A DNA stretch of 64,000 nucleotides from Owenia fusiformis (Eukaryota > Annelida > Polychaeta > Sabellida > Oweniidae). Each line of letters starts with the position of its first letter. Positions within the stretch are counted from its first letter, which is position 1. Position numbers and translations under genes: made by a program. Where the stretch lies: positions 22,445,985-22,509,984 of the forward strand of contig CAIIXF020000004.1 of assembly GCA_903813345.2 (NCBI GenBank), written 5' to 3'. The notes beneath the pieces are model-generated. The model worked only from the letters and a program-made list of their open reading frames with translations. It made no database searches and was not told the origin of the DNA. Shown here one piece after another: positions 10,436-22,556 of the stretch.

Positions 10436-10803
10436 AGGCATTAACATGCAAAATGTCACCACGTGTCATTTGCCACATGCCAAACACCCAATACCAAATG
10501 CCAAACACCCAATACCAAATGCCAAACACCCAATACCACATGCCAAACACCCAATACCAAATGCCAAACACCCAATACCAAATGACAGACACCCAATACC
10601 AAATGCCAAACACCCAATACCAAATGCCAAACACCCAATACCAAATGCAAAACACCCAATACCAAATGCCAAACACCCAATACCAAAAGCAAAACACCCA
10701 ATACCAAATGCCAGACACCCAATACCAAATGCCAGACACCAACCACCGGCACAAGAAATGGAGACTATAACAATAAGTCACCACTTTTGGTGGTGACATA
10801 AAA
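10436..10803 (+). mobile_element. Family C element with a 21-bp minisatellite core
   Basis: The head AAGGCATTAACATGCAAAAT is followed by GTCACCAC; then 12-13 units of a 21-bp repeat (CCAAACACCCAATACCAAAT, 10478-10742); then a conserved tail (GGAGACTATAACAATAAGTC) and a perfect hairpin, GTCACCAC and GTGGTGAC around TTTTG (10777-10797). ATGTCACCAC-like motifs near both ends form short inverted repeats. Fixed ends around a variable minisatellite resemble bivalve pearl-type elements or Helentron-derived elements; the class is not proven. Open frames on both strands (MPNTQYQ-type repeats) are artefacts of the 21-bp period. Confidence 0.8.
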
Positions 10804-11213
10804 ACCAGCTGAGGGAGGAAGAATAATCCACGGTCACAATTTTCAACATTCAAAAACAAATTTTGATTATTGTGATCTTAATGGCAGGATCCTGACATTG
10901 TCTACCTATCTGTCAGCATGATCAGATGTGAATAAATATACACTTTTAGAGATGATAACTACAGTTACCATCTGTCAATCAATCCCAAAACTACAGAAAT
11001 TAATGAACTAACATATTGAGAATGAAATTTTATTCAAGGGTGAGAATGGCAATGAGTATTTTATGCGAGGGTATTTATAAATAATTCAGAATCCCCAATA
11101 AGACCATAATGTAGCTGTGCCTTAGCTTACATCTGAATACACTTATTTAATTGTAAGCTTGTTCATGATCGAAAGGATGTCCAATTATGTATAATTTCAA
11201 GTGTTAACTCAAT
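10804..11213. other. Non-coding spacer
   Basis: Nothing recognised. Confidence 0.4.
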
Positions 11214-11690
11214 TTGTGTTTGCTTTTATCTATGACAACGGGTCAATCGCATTTATCTATGACAACGGGTCAATCGCATTTATCTATGAAAATGAGTCAA
11301 TCGCATTTATCTATGACAATGGGTCAATCGCATTTATCTATGACAATGGGTCAATCGCATTTATCTATGACAACAGGTCAATCGCATTTATCTTTGACAA
11401 CAGGTCAATCGCATTTATCTATGACAACGGGTCAATCGCATTTATCTATGACAACGGGTCAATCGCATTTATCTATGACAATGGGTCAATCGCATTTATC
11501 TATGACAATGGGTCAATCGCATTTATCTATGACAACAGGTCAATCGCATTTATATATGACAATGGGTCAATTGCATTTATCTATGGCAATGGGTCAATCG
11601 CATTTATCTATGACAACGGGTCAATCGCATTTATCTATGACAACGGGTCAATCGCATTTATCTATGACAACGGGTCAATCGCCTACTCCG
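11214..11690. repeat. 27-bp tandem array
   Basis: About 17 units containing CATTTATCTATGACAACGGG and TCAATCG, differing mainly at ACAACGGG / ACAATGGG / ACAACAGG. A 27-bp period keeps two plus-strand frames open (FIYDNGSIA and SHLSMTTGQ repeats). Neither has a start context, splice sites or codon bias that argues for a gene. Confidence 0.95.
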
Positions 11691-11747
11691 CATATTTTGT
11701 TTTAAAATGTTGTAACCATGGGTAATGCTTCTTTTCATCCTGTATCA

Positions 11748-11890
11748 AATATCCGCCTGCTCATGTTTATTTCACTAAATTTCTCTCTAAAATTTGAATG
11801 AAGTGTCTAATTTTCTTGCATTTCTATATAATTTAGAGTGTTCGCTGCACGCCTCTCTACTTTATTCCTTGGTTTTCCACTGTATTCTAT
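11748..11890 (-). repeat. Family A interspersed repeat
   Basis: Tail ATCCGCCTGCTCATG, core CTCTAAAATTTGAATGAAGT and TATAATTTAGAGTGTT. Truncated near the AGTGGAAAA end. Confidence 0.88.
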
Positions 11891-12479
11891 AATAGATTCT
11901 ATATTTTACGACCTCCATAAGGTTTTTCTCAAGTTAGTCTTAGATAAATGTCCAGTCTATTTACAATAATTGGATTTGATAATACCAGGAGTTTGTTCTA
12001 TCAAGATAAATGACTCCGAAAATACCAATCTTAACTCATCCTTGTGCGCAATATACAAAGATTGTATTGTGTCTTAACCCATATGGCCTTGGCAAAATCA
12101 TTAGGCACAATAGTTGTAAATACAAATGGGGTTATGCCAAATATTTGTGGGGAGTCACAACTTAAGGGAGTGGGTCCACCAGAAACAGGGTTTTCAACTA
12201 ATATGCTTCTTGTCTTTTAGGCATATATAAACAGTAATGTGATCTTCAACGACTTTATAAAAATTAACTTGCATCTATATTATAGCAGAAAATTTCTTAA
12301 AATGCTCCTCTCTTTGTTCATATGAAAAATTTAAAAAAAATTAATTTGATCAAATTTTTTAGAATTTCAATTTTGCATCTATTTAATCATGTGGGAAATA
12401 CCCAGTATGTTCCAGAATCAAAAACTTTACAAAATCTTCAGCTTCTGAAACCTGGGCTCCAAGGCCTGTACCAAGCTTT
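11891..12479. other. Non-coding spacer
   Basis: No supported exon or repeat. Confidence 0.35.
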
Positions 12480-12640
12480 TTGGAATCACTTCTTAAAATT
12501 TCCAGAGAGGTTTACAATAGACAGATTTGGCCCAAAATTTCTTAAAAAGTGCACACCACATGAAGGTGAAAGACTGCATGATTTTGAAAGAATTTTCATT
12601 CCCCCTTTAGCTACCAGCCTGGCTCCAGATATCATATACT
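12480..12640 (+). repeat. Degenerate family D segment
   Basis: GACTGCATGATTTTGAAAGA and the CC-rich stretch before CCAGCCTGGC resemble the GCATGATTTTGAAAAAGAG / GGCCAGGGGGG block of family D at 63340-63505. The 117-codon plus-strand frame at 12322-12675 runs over this segment, so I do not call it a gene. Confidence 0.4.
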
Positions 12641-12944
12641 ATGAAGAAGGAAGTAATATTTTGGATGATGTCTGAACCCCTTCGTTTGGAGGGTGCTCAA
12701 TCTTTTACTTTAGATCCTCGTTATTGTGATTCATGCTGTTGAAGTTTTGAATAATGTTGTCATAAAATGTAACTATGTTTATTGCTTGCTGTCATACATT
12801 TATTTTATCTATTTATAAAATTAATAATTTAAGATTCTATGTTCTATCAGATTTTATGAGATGATTATCCTTATTTAGAACCTCTTACACAATGATCATT
12901 GATTATTGGACCTCCCATGCTCAAATCTTCTGATGCTTAATTGA

Positions 12945-13085
12945 ACAATATCTCTCTAAAATTTGAATGAAGTGTCTTATTTTTTTGCATTTCTATACAA
13001 TTGAGATTGTTAACTACATGTCTGTTTACTTTATTCCTTACTGATTCCACTCTTTTCTACTCTATTTTTCATTTTAAAACACAGC
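12945..13085 (-). repeat. Family A interspersed repeat
   Basis: Core TCTCTCTAAAATTTGAATGA and CATTTCTATACAATTGAGAT through CATTTTAAAACA. It lacks the ATCCGTCTGC tail. Confidence 0.85.
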
Positions 13086-13457
13086 CACTGAAAACATTTT
13101 ACTATCATGAGTCAAAGACATAATGTCATTTTTAACATTCATGTCATATTGATTCAGGCTGTGATTTAGCAGCTAAACAGATCAATAAGATTCTAGTAGC
13201 CCAAACAAAATATCAAAGTATGATTTCTAGTAACCTAAACATAACGAACATATAAGGTATTGATATAAAAATGACACAATCTGAAGACTGGTGAGTTATT
13301 GCAAATGGATAAACATTCTTCCAAACATGGACGAATTTGTTTCAGATCCCATTCTAGATTACAAAAAACAACATATCAACAATATATCACCACTTCTGTA
13401 AAGTAAAATACCAGCTCCATAAACTGAACACTTTTCAGAATTCCATGAACAAAATTT
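13086..13457. other. Non-coding spacer
   Basis: Nothing recognised. Confidence 0.35.
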
Positions 13458-15539
13458 CTCCACCATTCTTTTGCCGTTTTACTACATGCCACAATCAACC
13501 TCACTGTCAGCATATCAAACCATGCCCATTTTCCATCAAACTTGGCCCAACTACTATCAGGTGGATGTCCTTCAAAAATCAAGTTGGCATGGTTACCAAA
13601 GCCTTATAGTTGCCATGGCAACCGTAGAAATGGGGTAAAAAATGAGAGCAAAAAAACACCCAAACCCACCATATTGGCACTAATTTATAAAATATTTCTA
13701 GACATACGAATTTTCTTAAACTTTGATATCAACTAGGACACTTCTAGACAACGAAAATATCAAAAATTGGGGGTAGGTTTACCACTTCGATTTTTTTCTA
13801 GGCTTGGTCAAAGTAAAACTACGAAAAAAGCACTCATTTTCACTTTTGAATCACCTATTATCGCCCAAATGGCTATATTTTTTCAAGGTCAAGGTCGCCA
13901 TGTTAAAAGTAGAATTACGGAGATAAATCTGCACTTCAGACAATGTTTGATGGCTTTTCTTCACCACGGAACAAAGATCTTTGCGCTGGTATGCCCATTT
14001 TCATGAGATAATATACATGAAAGAGGAACTATGTCTTTAAATGTCATCAAAACTTTATGCCAACACTTGAAAAGGCCATTTCGCACTACTTTTGGTGTAA
14101 TAATTCCATAATGGAGACATGTTTTCTTATTCAGCACTAGTGTAACTGTTTTTAGGTAATTGAGACATTTCTGATAAAAATGGTATCCAGAAACATGATA
14201 ATTGAATAAAACCGGGCCAAAAAACTACCCCTGAAGATGCCTGCATTATTTGAGATTTTGGTGTTTTTCACTGGCCTGAAAAATGGATGGGGTAGGGGAG
14301 TGACACACCTTTTGGGCTTATTCAAGTTAGCATTTTAATCAAATGAATGGCCACATGTTTGGTACCATCTTAAAGCTTGTCACGTCCTCTTCAATTTGGT
14401 ACCCATATCATGAGGTCAGACGCTATATTGTGACGTCACGATGGTACCAAACGATTATAAATTGAAAATTAAGCATCAAAATTTGGCAAAATAATGGAGA
14501 CATGTTTTCTTATTCAGCACTAGTGTAACTGTTTTTAGGTAATTGAGACATTTCTGATAAAAATGGTATCCAGAAACATGATATTTTGAATAAAACGGGG
14601 CCAAAAAACTACCCCTGAAGATGCCTGCATTATTTGAGATTTTGGTGTTTTTCAATGGCCTGAAAAATGGATGGGGTAGGGGAGTGACACACCTTTTGGG
14701 CTTATTCAAGTTAGCATTTTAATCAAATGAATGGCCACATGTTTGGTACCATCTTAAAGCTTGTCACGTCCTCTTCAATTTGGTACCCATATCATGAGGT
14801 CAGACGCTATATTGTGACGTCACGATGGTACCAAACGATTATAAATTGAAAATTAAGCATCAAAATTTGGCAAAATAATGGTATGACTCCACCATTCTTT
14901 TGCCGTTTTACTACATGCCACAATCAACCTCACTGTCAGCATATCAAACCATGCCCATTTTCCATCAAACTTGGCCCAACTACTATCAGCTGGATGTCCT
15001 TCAAAAATCAAGTTGGCATGGTTACCAAAGCCTTATAGTTGCCATGGCAACCGCAGAAATGGGGTAAAAAATGAGAGCAAAAAAACACCCAAACCCACCA
15101 TATTGGCACTAATTTATAAAATATTTCTTGACATACAAATTTTCTTAAACTTTGATATCAACTAGGACACTTCTAGACAACGAAGATATCAAAAATTGGG
15201 GGTAGGTTTACCACTTCGATTTTTTTCTAGACTTGGTCAAAGTAAAACTACGAAAAAAGCACTCATTTTCACTTTTGAATCACCTATTATCGCCCAAATG
15301 GCTATATTTTTTCAAGGTCAAGGTCGCCATGTTAAAAGTAGAATTACGGAGATAAATCTGCACTTCAGACAATGTTTGATGGCTTTTCTTCACCACGGAA
15401 CAAAGATCTTTGCGCTGGTATGCCCATTTTCATGAGATAATATACGTGAAAGAGGAACTATGTCTTTAAATGTCATCAAAACTTTATGCCAACACGTGAA
15501 AAGGCCATTTCGCACTACTTTTGGTGTAATAATTCCATA
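13458..15539. repeat. A-B-B'-A' nested tandem duplication
   Basis: A 653-bp block A (13458-14110) recurs as A' (14887-15539), 1,429 bp downstream, with only scattered differences (for example GGTGGATGTCC versus GCTGGATGTCC). Between them a 383-bp block B (14111-14493) is repeated directly as B' (14494-14876). Each B holds a 13-bp inverted pair, GTTTGGTACCATC and GATGGTACCAAAC, about 106 bp across and enclosing TGACGTCA. Paired plus-strand frames in A and A' are the same frame copied and show no domain. Confidence 0.92.
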
Positions 15540-15987
15540 TAATCAACGTCTGTAGTTTGAACACCTCGAAAATTGGAACATCTTTAGCGGTGCCAAAGGT
15601 ATTCCACTTATACAGGTTTTCCTGTGTTATTTCTGATTTATAGTAGCATGAACTGAAGTCTACAACTCTGACATATAGTAGGTCTAACATAAGTTTCTTG
15701 AAATATTTTTCCCATGAAATGATCTAAAGAGGTGAATGAAACCGTTTTGATTTCTGCCAAATTGGTATAACAGATCATCATACAGGGTGATCATAAAGAA
15801 AGATAATTATGAAAAAAGTTTGAACTATTGTAAACATTAATGAACCCAGCTCCCATAATATCATCCTATTTAAGTAACAGGGACTTAAATTTTATAGAAT
15901 TTTTTTCTTCAGATATCTTCCCAAATGACAATGTGTCAATAAGTCAATATTTATGATGTAGAAGCATGCTTTAGAAATGGTACTTAC
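15540..15987. other. Probable intron sequence after the 3.3-kb exon
   Basis: Lies 3' (on the minus strand) of the donor at 15987. The first 150 bp read CCTGTATAAGTGGAATACCT on the minus strand and look like a decayed family B element. No continuing exon found. Confidence 0.45.
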
Positions 15988-18900
15988 CTTTTTCCCTTTT
16001 TCTCTACGACCACTTCAACCTTTTCTTCATTTCCCAAATCTAGTCTTGTTTTATCCGAACTTTTCTTTTTAGCTTCAGCTGCACATTTCCTTGATAATCT
16101 TGGTGATTTGGTTGTATCCTTATGATAATGTGATCTATCACGTTTAACACGCTCCAAGCTATCACGATCACGACTGCGAGATCGTTGACGGAAAAGATGC
16201 TGATTGATGTACTCCTGTGACGCTTGCGAAAAATTGATTTTCCAAACATTTGCACTGTCATGTGACCCAGGAGACACTGATCGGGATGTAGATCGTGATT
16301 TTGTTATCTTCGAAACTTCCATGTCCTCCTTTGTGCTCACCTCACTACCTTGAGAACTCAATTCGTTCAATTTGTTCTTAATGCTATCAACAATGTCATT
16401 CTCAGCATTTGGATTTATGATATTCTCATCTCCGGGTTTTATATCCTTTGATGGTTTCATTTCAGTACTTTTGTCATTAGCTTGGACATGACTCGATTGT
16501 TTGCTTGGGTCTGGATGTTGTCCGGACTGAACCGATATCAAAGAAACTACGACGCTATCCCTACAATCAGATACAGAGCAGTCCATATACAAAGGAGAAT
16601 CTAATAAAACAGCAATCGTTTTATCAGTCACTTTTGGGTTTATAGTATCCTTGTTTTTTCCATCTAAATTGTATTCATTTGGTGTGGCATCATTTTCAGC
16701 TTTATCTTCTTTGTCTGCTTTGTCAAGGAATAAATGTACCGAGGTTTTACATAGAGATTGTTTGTCAGATTGTTGGTGGAATTTTCCCTCATTATTATCC
16801 GCAACAGGTGAATCAGCCTCATTTGTAACATCTGATTCCTCAATCACAGTATCCAAACTATCTGAATAAATCATTCCACCAGGTTTAAGTTTGTTTCTAT
16901 TATCTACATCATTCTGATCTTCATGCTGATCCAAATCTGAGTCATTATTACGTATGGGATCCTTATCAATAATGTGTTTTTTATTTTCATCTTGTCTCAT
17001 AGCACCATCCTTATAGTTACATTCCTCGTTATGCTTTTTTGTATCATTTGGACTTTCAGTAATAATCTGTTTCTCAACATCCAAATGATGTTCACCTTTA
17101 GAAAATTCTTCAACTTGTTGAAGGACTGCATCATGTTCAATATTTTCAATATCAATAGTTTCAGCATCATATACTCGCCCATTTTCACCATCTTCAATAT
17201 CATCAATAATCACTTCAGGACCTTTAACACTGTTGTCACCATCTTCATGTATATCCCTTTCTTCATCATTTAGAATATCACAATTACCAGGATCAACAAG
17301 CTCATCATCATCATGCTCTCCATCGCTATCAATGCCAGAGCTATCAGATTCTACAGGGACAAAATCAAGTGTAACTGGCCTAATTGCAATTGGTCGAACA
17401 ATTTCCACTACTCCAGTGTCAACATGAATTTCTACAATTTGTCCAGTTGTGTCTTCATATTTCACACAACGGTCTGTGATACTTTCAATATTGTCTCCAT
17501 CAATATTGTTGTGACTCTCTTCTTCAATTTCTTGCTGTGTTGATTCTTTGTTGTTATGTGTTGATATACTTTTAACATTGTCTTTAGCCAAAGCATTGCT
17601 AGATTCTTTTTCAAAGACTTCTCCATTTGACTCTTTGTTAGTAATTGTATAGTCTGTTATACTTTCAAAAGTGTCTTTAGCAAACATTTTGCTAGATTCT
17701 TTAATAACTTCCCCATTTGGATCTTCATTATTCATCGTACAGTCTGGTTTATTTTCAACAGCATCTTCAAGAAAAGTATTTTTATTGTCTTCTGGTTTAT
17801 CTTCAATGGAATTATTTGAAACAATAGCATTAGCTTCTCCCAAAGCTTGCCCCGTTGAATCACAATGCTCCTTGATATTTTCAACAGGATCATTGGTTAT
17901 AACATGTTTTTCAGTTACATCATGGACAACTGAATCTTTAGTCTCTACGCTGTTGTGGATATATTTATCTATGTGATCTTTAGAATTGTTACCATGGTGG
18001 TTCAATTTATGTTGTTTTGCAGCTCCATACTGAGCACGGTGGTTTTTGACACTTCCAGGTCGTTTGATGACATCGTTTTGAGCAGCATGAGATATAATGA
18101 GATCATTACTATTGATTTCTTTCATACAGTTTGCTGTACATTCAACTGAGTCTTTATCAGTTTTACGTGGGGCGTGCATGGCATTTTTTACAGTATCACA
18201 AGATCCTTTGCCTTTATCAACTTCCTCCATGGCTGTCTTATCTGAACTAGCACAACATATTTCTCGATCCTTTTCTTTCTTATTAATAGCTTTATTGAAA
18301 GCTTTAACAGGCTTTTCTCTTGAAACTTTTTTACTTTTTCTCCCAAACAAAAATGTTTTATTCGGACTTGTATATGCCTCAGTGTTTTGATTCTTTGTCA
18401 CAAACAATGAATCATTGTCATCAGAATTCTGGTACTCGGCAAGCTTCAATCCAACAGAAGCCATTGCTTCTTTATTCATTGTTGGCTCAGCATTACCAGT
18501 TGCATCATAGTTAAGCCCTTTGCTTTTCATTACTTCCCGGATCTTCAGCTGACGTTCACTCAAACTTGGAATTGTTGCTTTCTTGGGGACTGCAGCACTG
18601 TTACGCCCAATTGTTGGTGTGTCTTTATTCATTTGGACATTATTTATGGGGAGAGACTTTTCTTTAATTTGCATATTATTATGACTAATCGCTGGTTTTC
18701 TTTTTGGGAGTATAGCATTTTGACCAGCCAGTGGTGCTTTTTCATTCATTCCCATATGGTTTTGACCTATAGCTAATGATTTATCCTTTGCTTGTGCACT
18801 ATTTTTACCAATTATTGTTGATCTGCTCTTTGCATTTGCAGGTTGACTAATTTGATCATCTTTAGGTCGCTTTTCTTTTACTTGAACACTATTTTGACCA

Positions 18901-19277
18901 ACAAACTGTGTTTTTGCTTTTTCTTCATCTAAACTGCTTTGTCCAGTGATTGGTACATCTTCTCCTCCTTTGGCATTGTTTACACCAAGCCCTTGAATGT
19001 TTTTACTCTGACTTGCATTGCCCTCATCAGTCATTCCATCTTCTGTCTGTATCTCATGTGTCTTGTGAACTTCAGATACATCTTCTCTTCTATCCTTTAT
19101 TGTTTTCTGTAGTTTAATCTGTGCATCATTTAAAACTGTGATATTCCTAACACTGGGCTCGATTTCAAGGACAATTTGAGCCCTAGATATATACCTCCTT
19201 GGTCTTTCTTTGTTTGTGGAATCACAATCACAATCATGTGTGATGTCACACTGGGATTTATTGGCTGATAGATCCAT
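15988..19277 (-). CDS. Unrecognised acidic disordered protein, large exon
   Basis: One uninterrupted frame of 1,096 codons plus two bases. I choose the ATG at 19277 (AAAACATGG context): it lies eight bases inside an exon that probably starts at 19285 after the acceptor TTTTAAAACTACAG, whereas the upstream ATG at 19319 would sit in intron sequence. The 3' end is not a real terminus. Reading on gives AAAAG/GTAAGT, a consensus donor whose TAA only looks like a stop, so the protein continues in another exon. Visible features: about six degenerate repeats of an I/V-G-Q-N-S type motif with K-rich linkers (residues about 110-235); an Asp/Glu-rich block (about 640-690); and an SR/RD segment (RQRSRSRDRDSLERVKRDRS, near 1030-1050) followed by a Lys-rich tail. 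Charge, Ser/Asn richness and the SR segment suggest a nuclear or RNA-associated protein, but I recognise no family. Confidence 0.85.
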
Positions 19278-19285
19278 GTTTTTAG
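19278..19285 (-). other. 5' untranslated edge of the large exon
   Basis: Eight bases between the likely 3' splice site (CTACAG) and the chosen start codon. This implies an upstream non-coding exon at higher coordinates, which I could not identify. Confidence 0.5.
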
Positions 19286-19479
19286 CTGTAGTTTTAAAAT
19301 ATATTACACTGTTACACACACTGTGTTATTATTATCTTCATAACATTTGTGGTCATTTTTTCATATTACTAATCCAAAAGTTAGGCACATCCATATAGTT
19401 AGTTGTCATACAATAACCATCATATTATGATGTTTCATTCCCAAATTTATATATTCTGACTTCCAAATCTATCTATTGC
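19286..19479. other. Probable intron sequence
   Basis: Upstream of the large exon on the minus strand. No feature recognised. Confidence 0.35.
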
Positions 19480-20100
19480 ATATCCATACTCGGGGCATCC
19501 ACATGTAGATGTCAAATATCTACAAGTTTAACTGTCACATATTAATATTATAATCCAAGTCATCACAATTTCAGCTGTACATATCCAAATCTGGTTGTCA
19601 CAATTTATAAAAAATCTTTGTCAAATATCTAACTCTATGCTAGGAATCCAAGTTTCAAGTTTAGCTATATATATCCAAGTTTAGTTGTTACAATTCATAA
19701 CAAACATCCAAGTGTATCTTAGGAATCTGAGTTCAAGTTTAGCCATACATATCCAAGTTTAGTTGTTAAATTTACAATAAATATCCAAGTCTAGGTTAGG
19801 GATCCAAAAAGTTTAGCTATACATATCCAAGTTTAGTTGTTACGATTTGTTGAAAATTCAAGTTTCAAGTTTATATACACATATCCAACTTAAGTTGTTC
19901 AATCAACTATAAATATCCAAGTCTATGTTAGGAATCCGAGTTCAAGTTTACCTATATCCAGTATATCCAAATCTAGTTGTCAAAATATCCAAGTCTGTTA
20001 GGAATTCAAGTTTCAATTGCAGCTGTATACATCCAAGTTTAATTGTCACAATTGATAACAAATATCCAGGTCTATGTCAAGAATCCAATTTTTAGTGGTC
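19480..20100. repeat. Degenerate ATCCAAGTTTAG array
   Basis: Diverged units with ATCCAAGTTTAGTTGTTACA, AATATCCAAGTCTATGTTAG and GAATCCAAGTTTCAAGTTTA recur with a higher-order spacing near 110-125 bases. Old and imperfect. Confidence 0.75.
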
Positions 20101-20149
20101 ACATATCCATATTATCAATCCAAGTATAAGCGAACAGGCATATAATAAA

Positions 20150-20525
20150 AAAAATCCAAACTGTTCCACATATAATCCACATCAAATTGTCATAAACATT
20201 GTCTTATCCGTCTTTTGCTATCAATCTGATCCAATATAATATTCATAATAGAGATTGTACTACAAGTATTAATAAAAATCCAAATGTAACTGTTCCACAT
20301 ATAATCCACATCAAATTGTTATAAACATTGTTTTATCCGTCTTTTGCTATCAATCTGATCAAATATAATATATATAATAGAGATTGTACTATAAGTATTT
20401 ATAAAAATCCTGTAACTGTTCCACATATAATCCACATCAAATTGTTATAAACATTGTTTTATCCGTCTTTGCTGTCAATCTGATCCAATATTATATATAT
20501 AATACAGATTGTACTATAAGCATGA
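20150..20525. repeat. ~127-bp tandem repeat, three units
   Basis: Units start near 20162, 20291 and 20417, each with TGTTCCACATATAATCCACA, TTTTATCCGTCTTTTGCTAT and GAGATTGTACTATAAG. Units 2 and 3 are closest to each other. Confidence 0.9.
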
Positions 20526-21030
20526 TGAGCCAATGTCAAACTTTTAATTTCCAATATAACATTATTGTTATGGACTTAATCCATAGAGAATAATCTGATT
20601 ATAAATAGAGCTCTATTATCTCCGTTAATTTTTCAAAGGCATCTGAATGAATAGTACATGTACGTTGCATGCTCTGTAGCGACTCTACAGGGAGTGATTT
20701 ATATTGTTATGTATCGATATGTTCACGATCATACCTAATATGGATAATGTACTTATTACATAATTGTAGTCTCGATCCCTTGTTTCTAAATCACGCAATG
20801 ACTGAATGAAGAGTTCATGTTGTTCTTAAATCCACTAATTGAAGAGAATAAGTCATGATTTTCATTTTTTTAATAATTAGAGAATTCTGATCTGCAAATA
20901 TGCCTTATATGGTAATATTCTAGATTGATAGCGAAAACAGTTATCGCAATAAAATTAGTAAGTCATTTGTAGTACTCTACAGTCTCTATAATCTAACATT
21001 ATATCAATCAATCTAAGTAAATCCCGCAAG
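20526..21030. other. Unique sequence, possible distal 5' region of the large-exon gene
   Basis: No repeats seen. It is the nearest unique stretch upstream of the large minus-strand exon and could hold its untranslated first exon or promoter, but nothing specific supports that. Confidence 0.25.
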
Positions 21031-21210
21031 AATCCGTCTGCTCAATTTCACTCTGATCTCACCATTTTCTTGTGATTTCTCTTTAAAATTTGAATGAACA
21101 TTCTGATTTTCTTGGATTTCTATACAATTTAGAATGTTAACTACATGCCTGTTTACTTTATTATTCACTCGATAGACTCCTTATTACTTAATCTTCCATT
21201 TTAAAATGTG
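21031..21210 (-). repeat. Family A interspersed repeat
   Basis: Full-length inverted copy from ATCCGTCTGCTC to CATTTTAAAATG, with a short insertion around TCACCATTTTCTTG. Confidence 0.88.
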
Positions 21211-21575
21211 AGCATTAATATTTTATTCCTCAGAAAAAATAATCCTACGGGTATCAACAAAGCTTAAAGACCTAGTGGGATAATTATGAAGTAATACTTG
21301 GCTTAATACTTTAATACATTCACTAACAAATCAAATGTCATGAATGTCATCTATTAAGACACAAATAACATGACATAATGTCATGTTTTAAGACATAAAA
21401 TAACACGACATCAAAAATCAATAGTACCCTATACAGGTTCAAATGTTCCTCTCCAATCTTGCAAAAATGCTAAAATTTTGCATTCATTTAACACATAACA
21501 ATCAAGATAGTAGGCTAAATCTCAACTCCAGAGAAACTTAGATAAGTCATATATTATTAATTTAAGAGAGCAAAT

Positions 21576-21920
21576 ACAGTAAAACCTGTTTAATTTGAGT
21601 GTCTCTCTGGACAAAGTTAACAGGCATATCAAGGAGGATTGGCTCCCAGGATCGAAACTCGATATTTTCCAACAATGAAAACGTCAAAATGTCGTTAATT
21701 TCTAAAATTTAAACCGACTATAAATTCAAAATAAACCATTCAAAAGATTCGAACCAGTATCTCAATCATTTCTTGTGAGTTTTGGAATTTTTCGTTAGGA
21801 AATAAGACCATAACGATTTAAATTTTAAAGTGAAAGCTGTTTGAATTTGAATATTGTATCACGACATGTCCATATATGGGACAGAATATCGATGTTGCAC
21901 TCTGGGAGCCAATCTTCCTT
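21576..21920. repeat. Imperfect inverted repeat with a family B-like end
   Basis: The left side begins ACAGTAAAACCTGTTTAA (a family B end) and includes AGGAGGATTGGCTCCCAG. The right side contains CTGGGAGCCAATCTTCCTTG, the inverse of that motif with one change. The two arms lie about 260 bases apart, and the right arm runs straight into a family A copy. Confidence 0.6.
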
Positions 21921-22010
21921 GCAGGCATATAGTTAACACTCTAAGCTATAGGAAATGCAAGAAAATCACATTTCATTCAAATCTTAAAAAGAAACTGACA
22001 AGCAGACAAA
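21921..22010 (+). repeat. Family A fragment
   Basis: GCAGGCATATAGTTAACACT through AAGCAGACA. The 5' third is missing. Confidence 0.75.
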
Positions 22011-22404
22011 AATTAGAAATTATTTATTATTCTTTCAAACTTTAGAGATGGATTGATTTAAGAAGGAATTTTGTTGTATGTATTTTGTGACACTGACTTT
22101 TCAAGGTATCTAGGAAGTGTAATTGATTGCTTATTTAAAAAGATAAGATTCAAAATTTTACTCCTCAATGCCATTCTCTTGATTTCAACAATGGTTGACT
22201 TCTACATTTCACTATATAGATTACAGACTCACATTTGTGTGCATTGATTCTATATCTTGGTAATTTCCAGCTCTCATTTTTAAAGATTTATATTAAATGT
22301 TTTAAACTTGAAATTTTATTAATGGGTGGTTAGGAGTCTTGATTGTTTGGACAGTAGCATCAAATCAATATCTGTATCAATAAAGCAAAAATTCCAATCG
22401 TTTC
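22011..22404. other. Non-coding spacer
   Basis: Nothing recognised. Confidence 0.35.
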
Positions 22405-22556
22405 ATTTTTATTTCGCTTTTATCTCTTTAAAATTTGAATGAACTACCAAATAATTTTACATTTATATACAGTTCAGAATGTTTACTTTACACCTGTTTT
22501 CATATTTCCATGCTATTTCATCTCTTTTCTCATTAATTTCATGATTTAAAACATGA
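22405..22556 (-). repeat. Family A interspersed repeat
   Basis: TCTTTAAAATTTGAATGAAC and TACAGTTCAGAATGTTTACT through GATTTAAAACATGA. Diverged. Confidence 0.78.

Noticed and set aside
10312-10859. Overlapping 98-152-codon frames on both strands (MPNTQYQ and WHLVLGV repeats)
   Set aside because: They are translations of a 21-bp minisatellite; a period divisible by three keeps frames open. No splice sites, start context or domain.
11201-11725. 174-codon frame of FIYDNGSIA repeats as a structural protein gene
   Set aside because: A second frame in the same array is equally open, and no signal peptide or flanking exon exists. The 27-bp array explains it.
12322-12675. 117-codon frame as a gene
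   Set aside because: Part of it matches family D repeat text in diverged form, and it has no recognisable domain or splice support. I cannot exclude a real exon.
13458-15539. LTR retrotransposon with A and A' as long terminal repeats
   Set aside because: No TG...CA ends, primer-binding site, polypurine tract or target duplication; the inside is itself a tandem duplication.
15484-15690. Continuation exon of the large minus-strand protein
   Set aside because: The frame mixes the end of block A' with a decayed family B-like stretch (CCTGTATAAGTGGAATACCT), and its phase and splice sites do not fit the donor at 15987.
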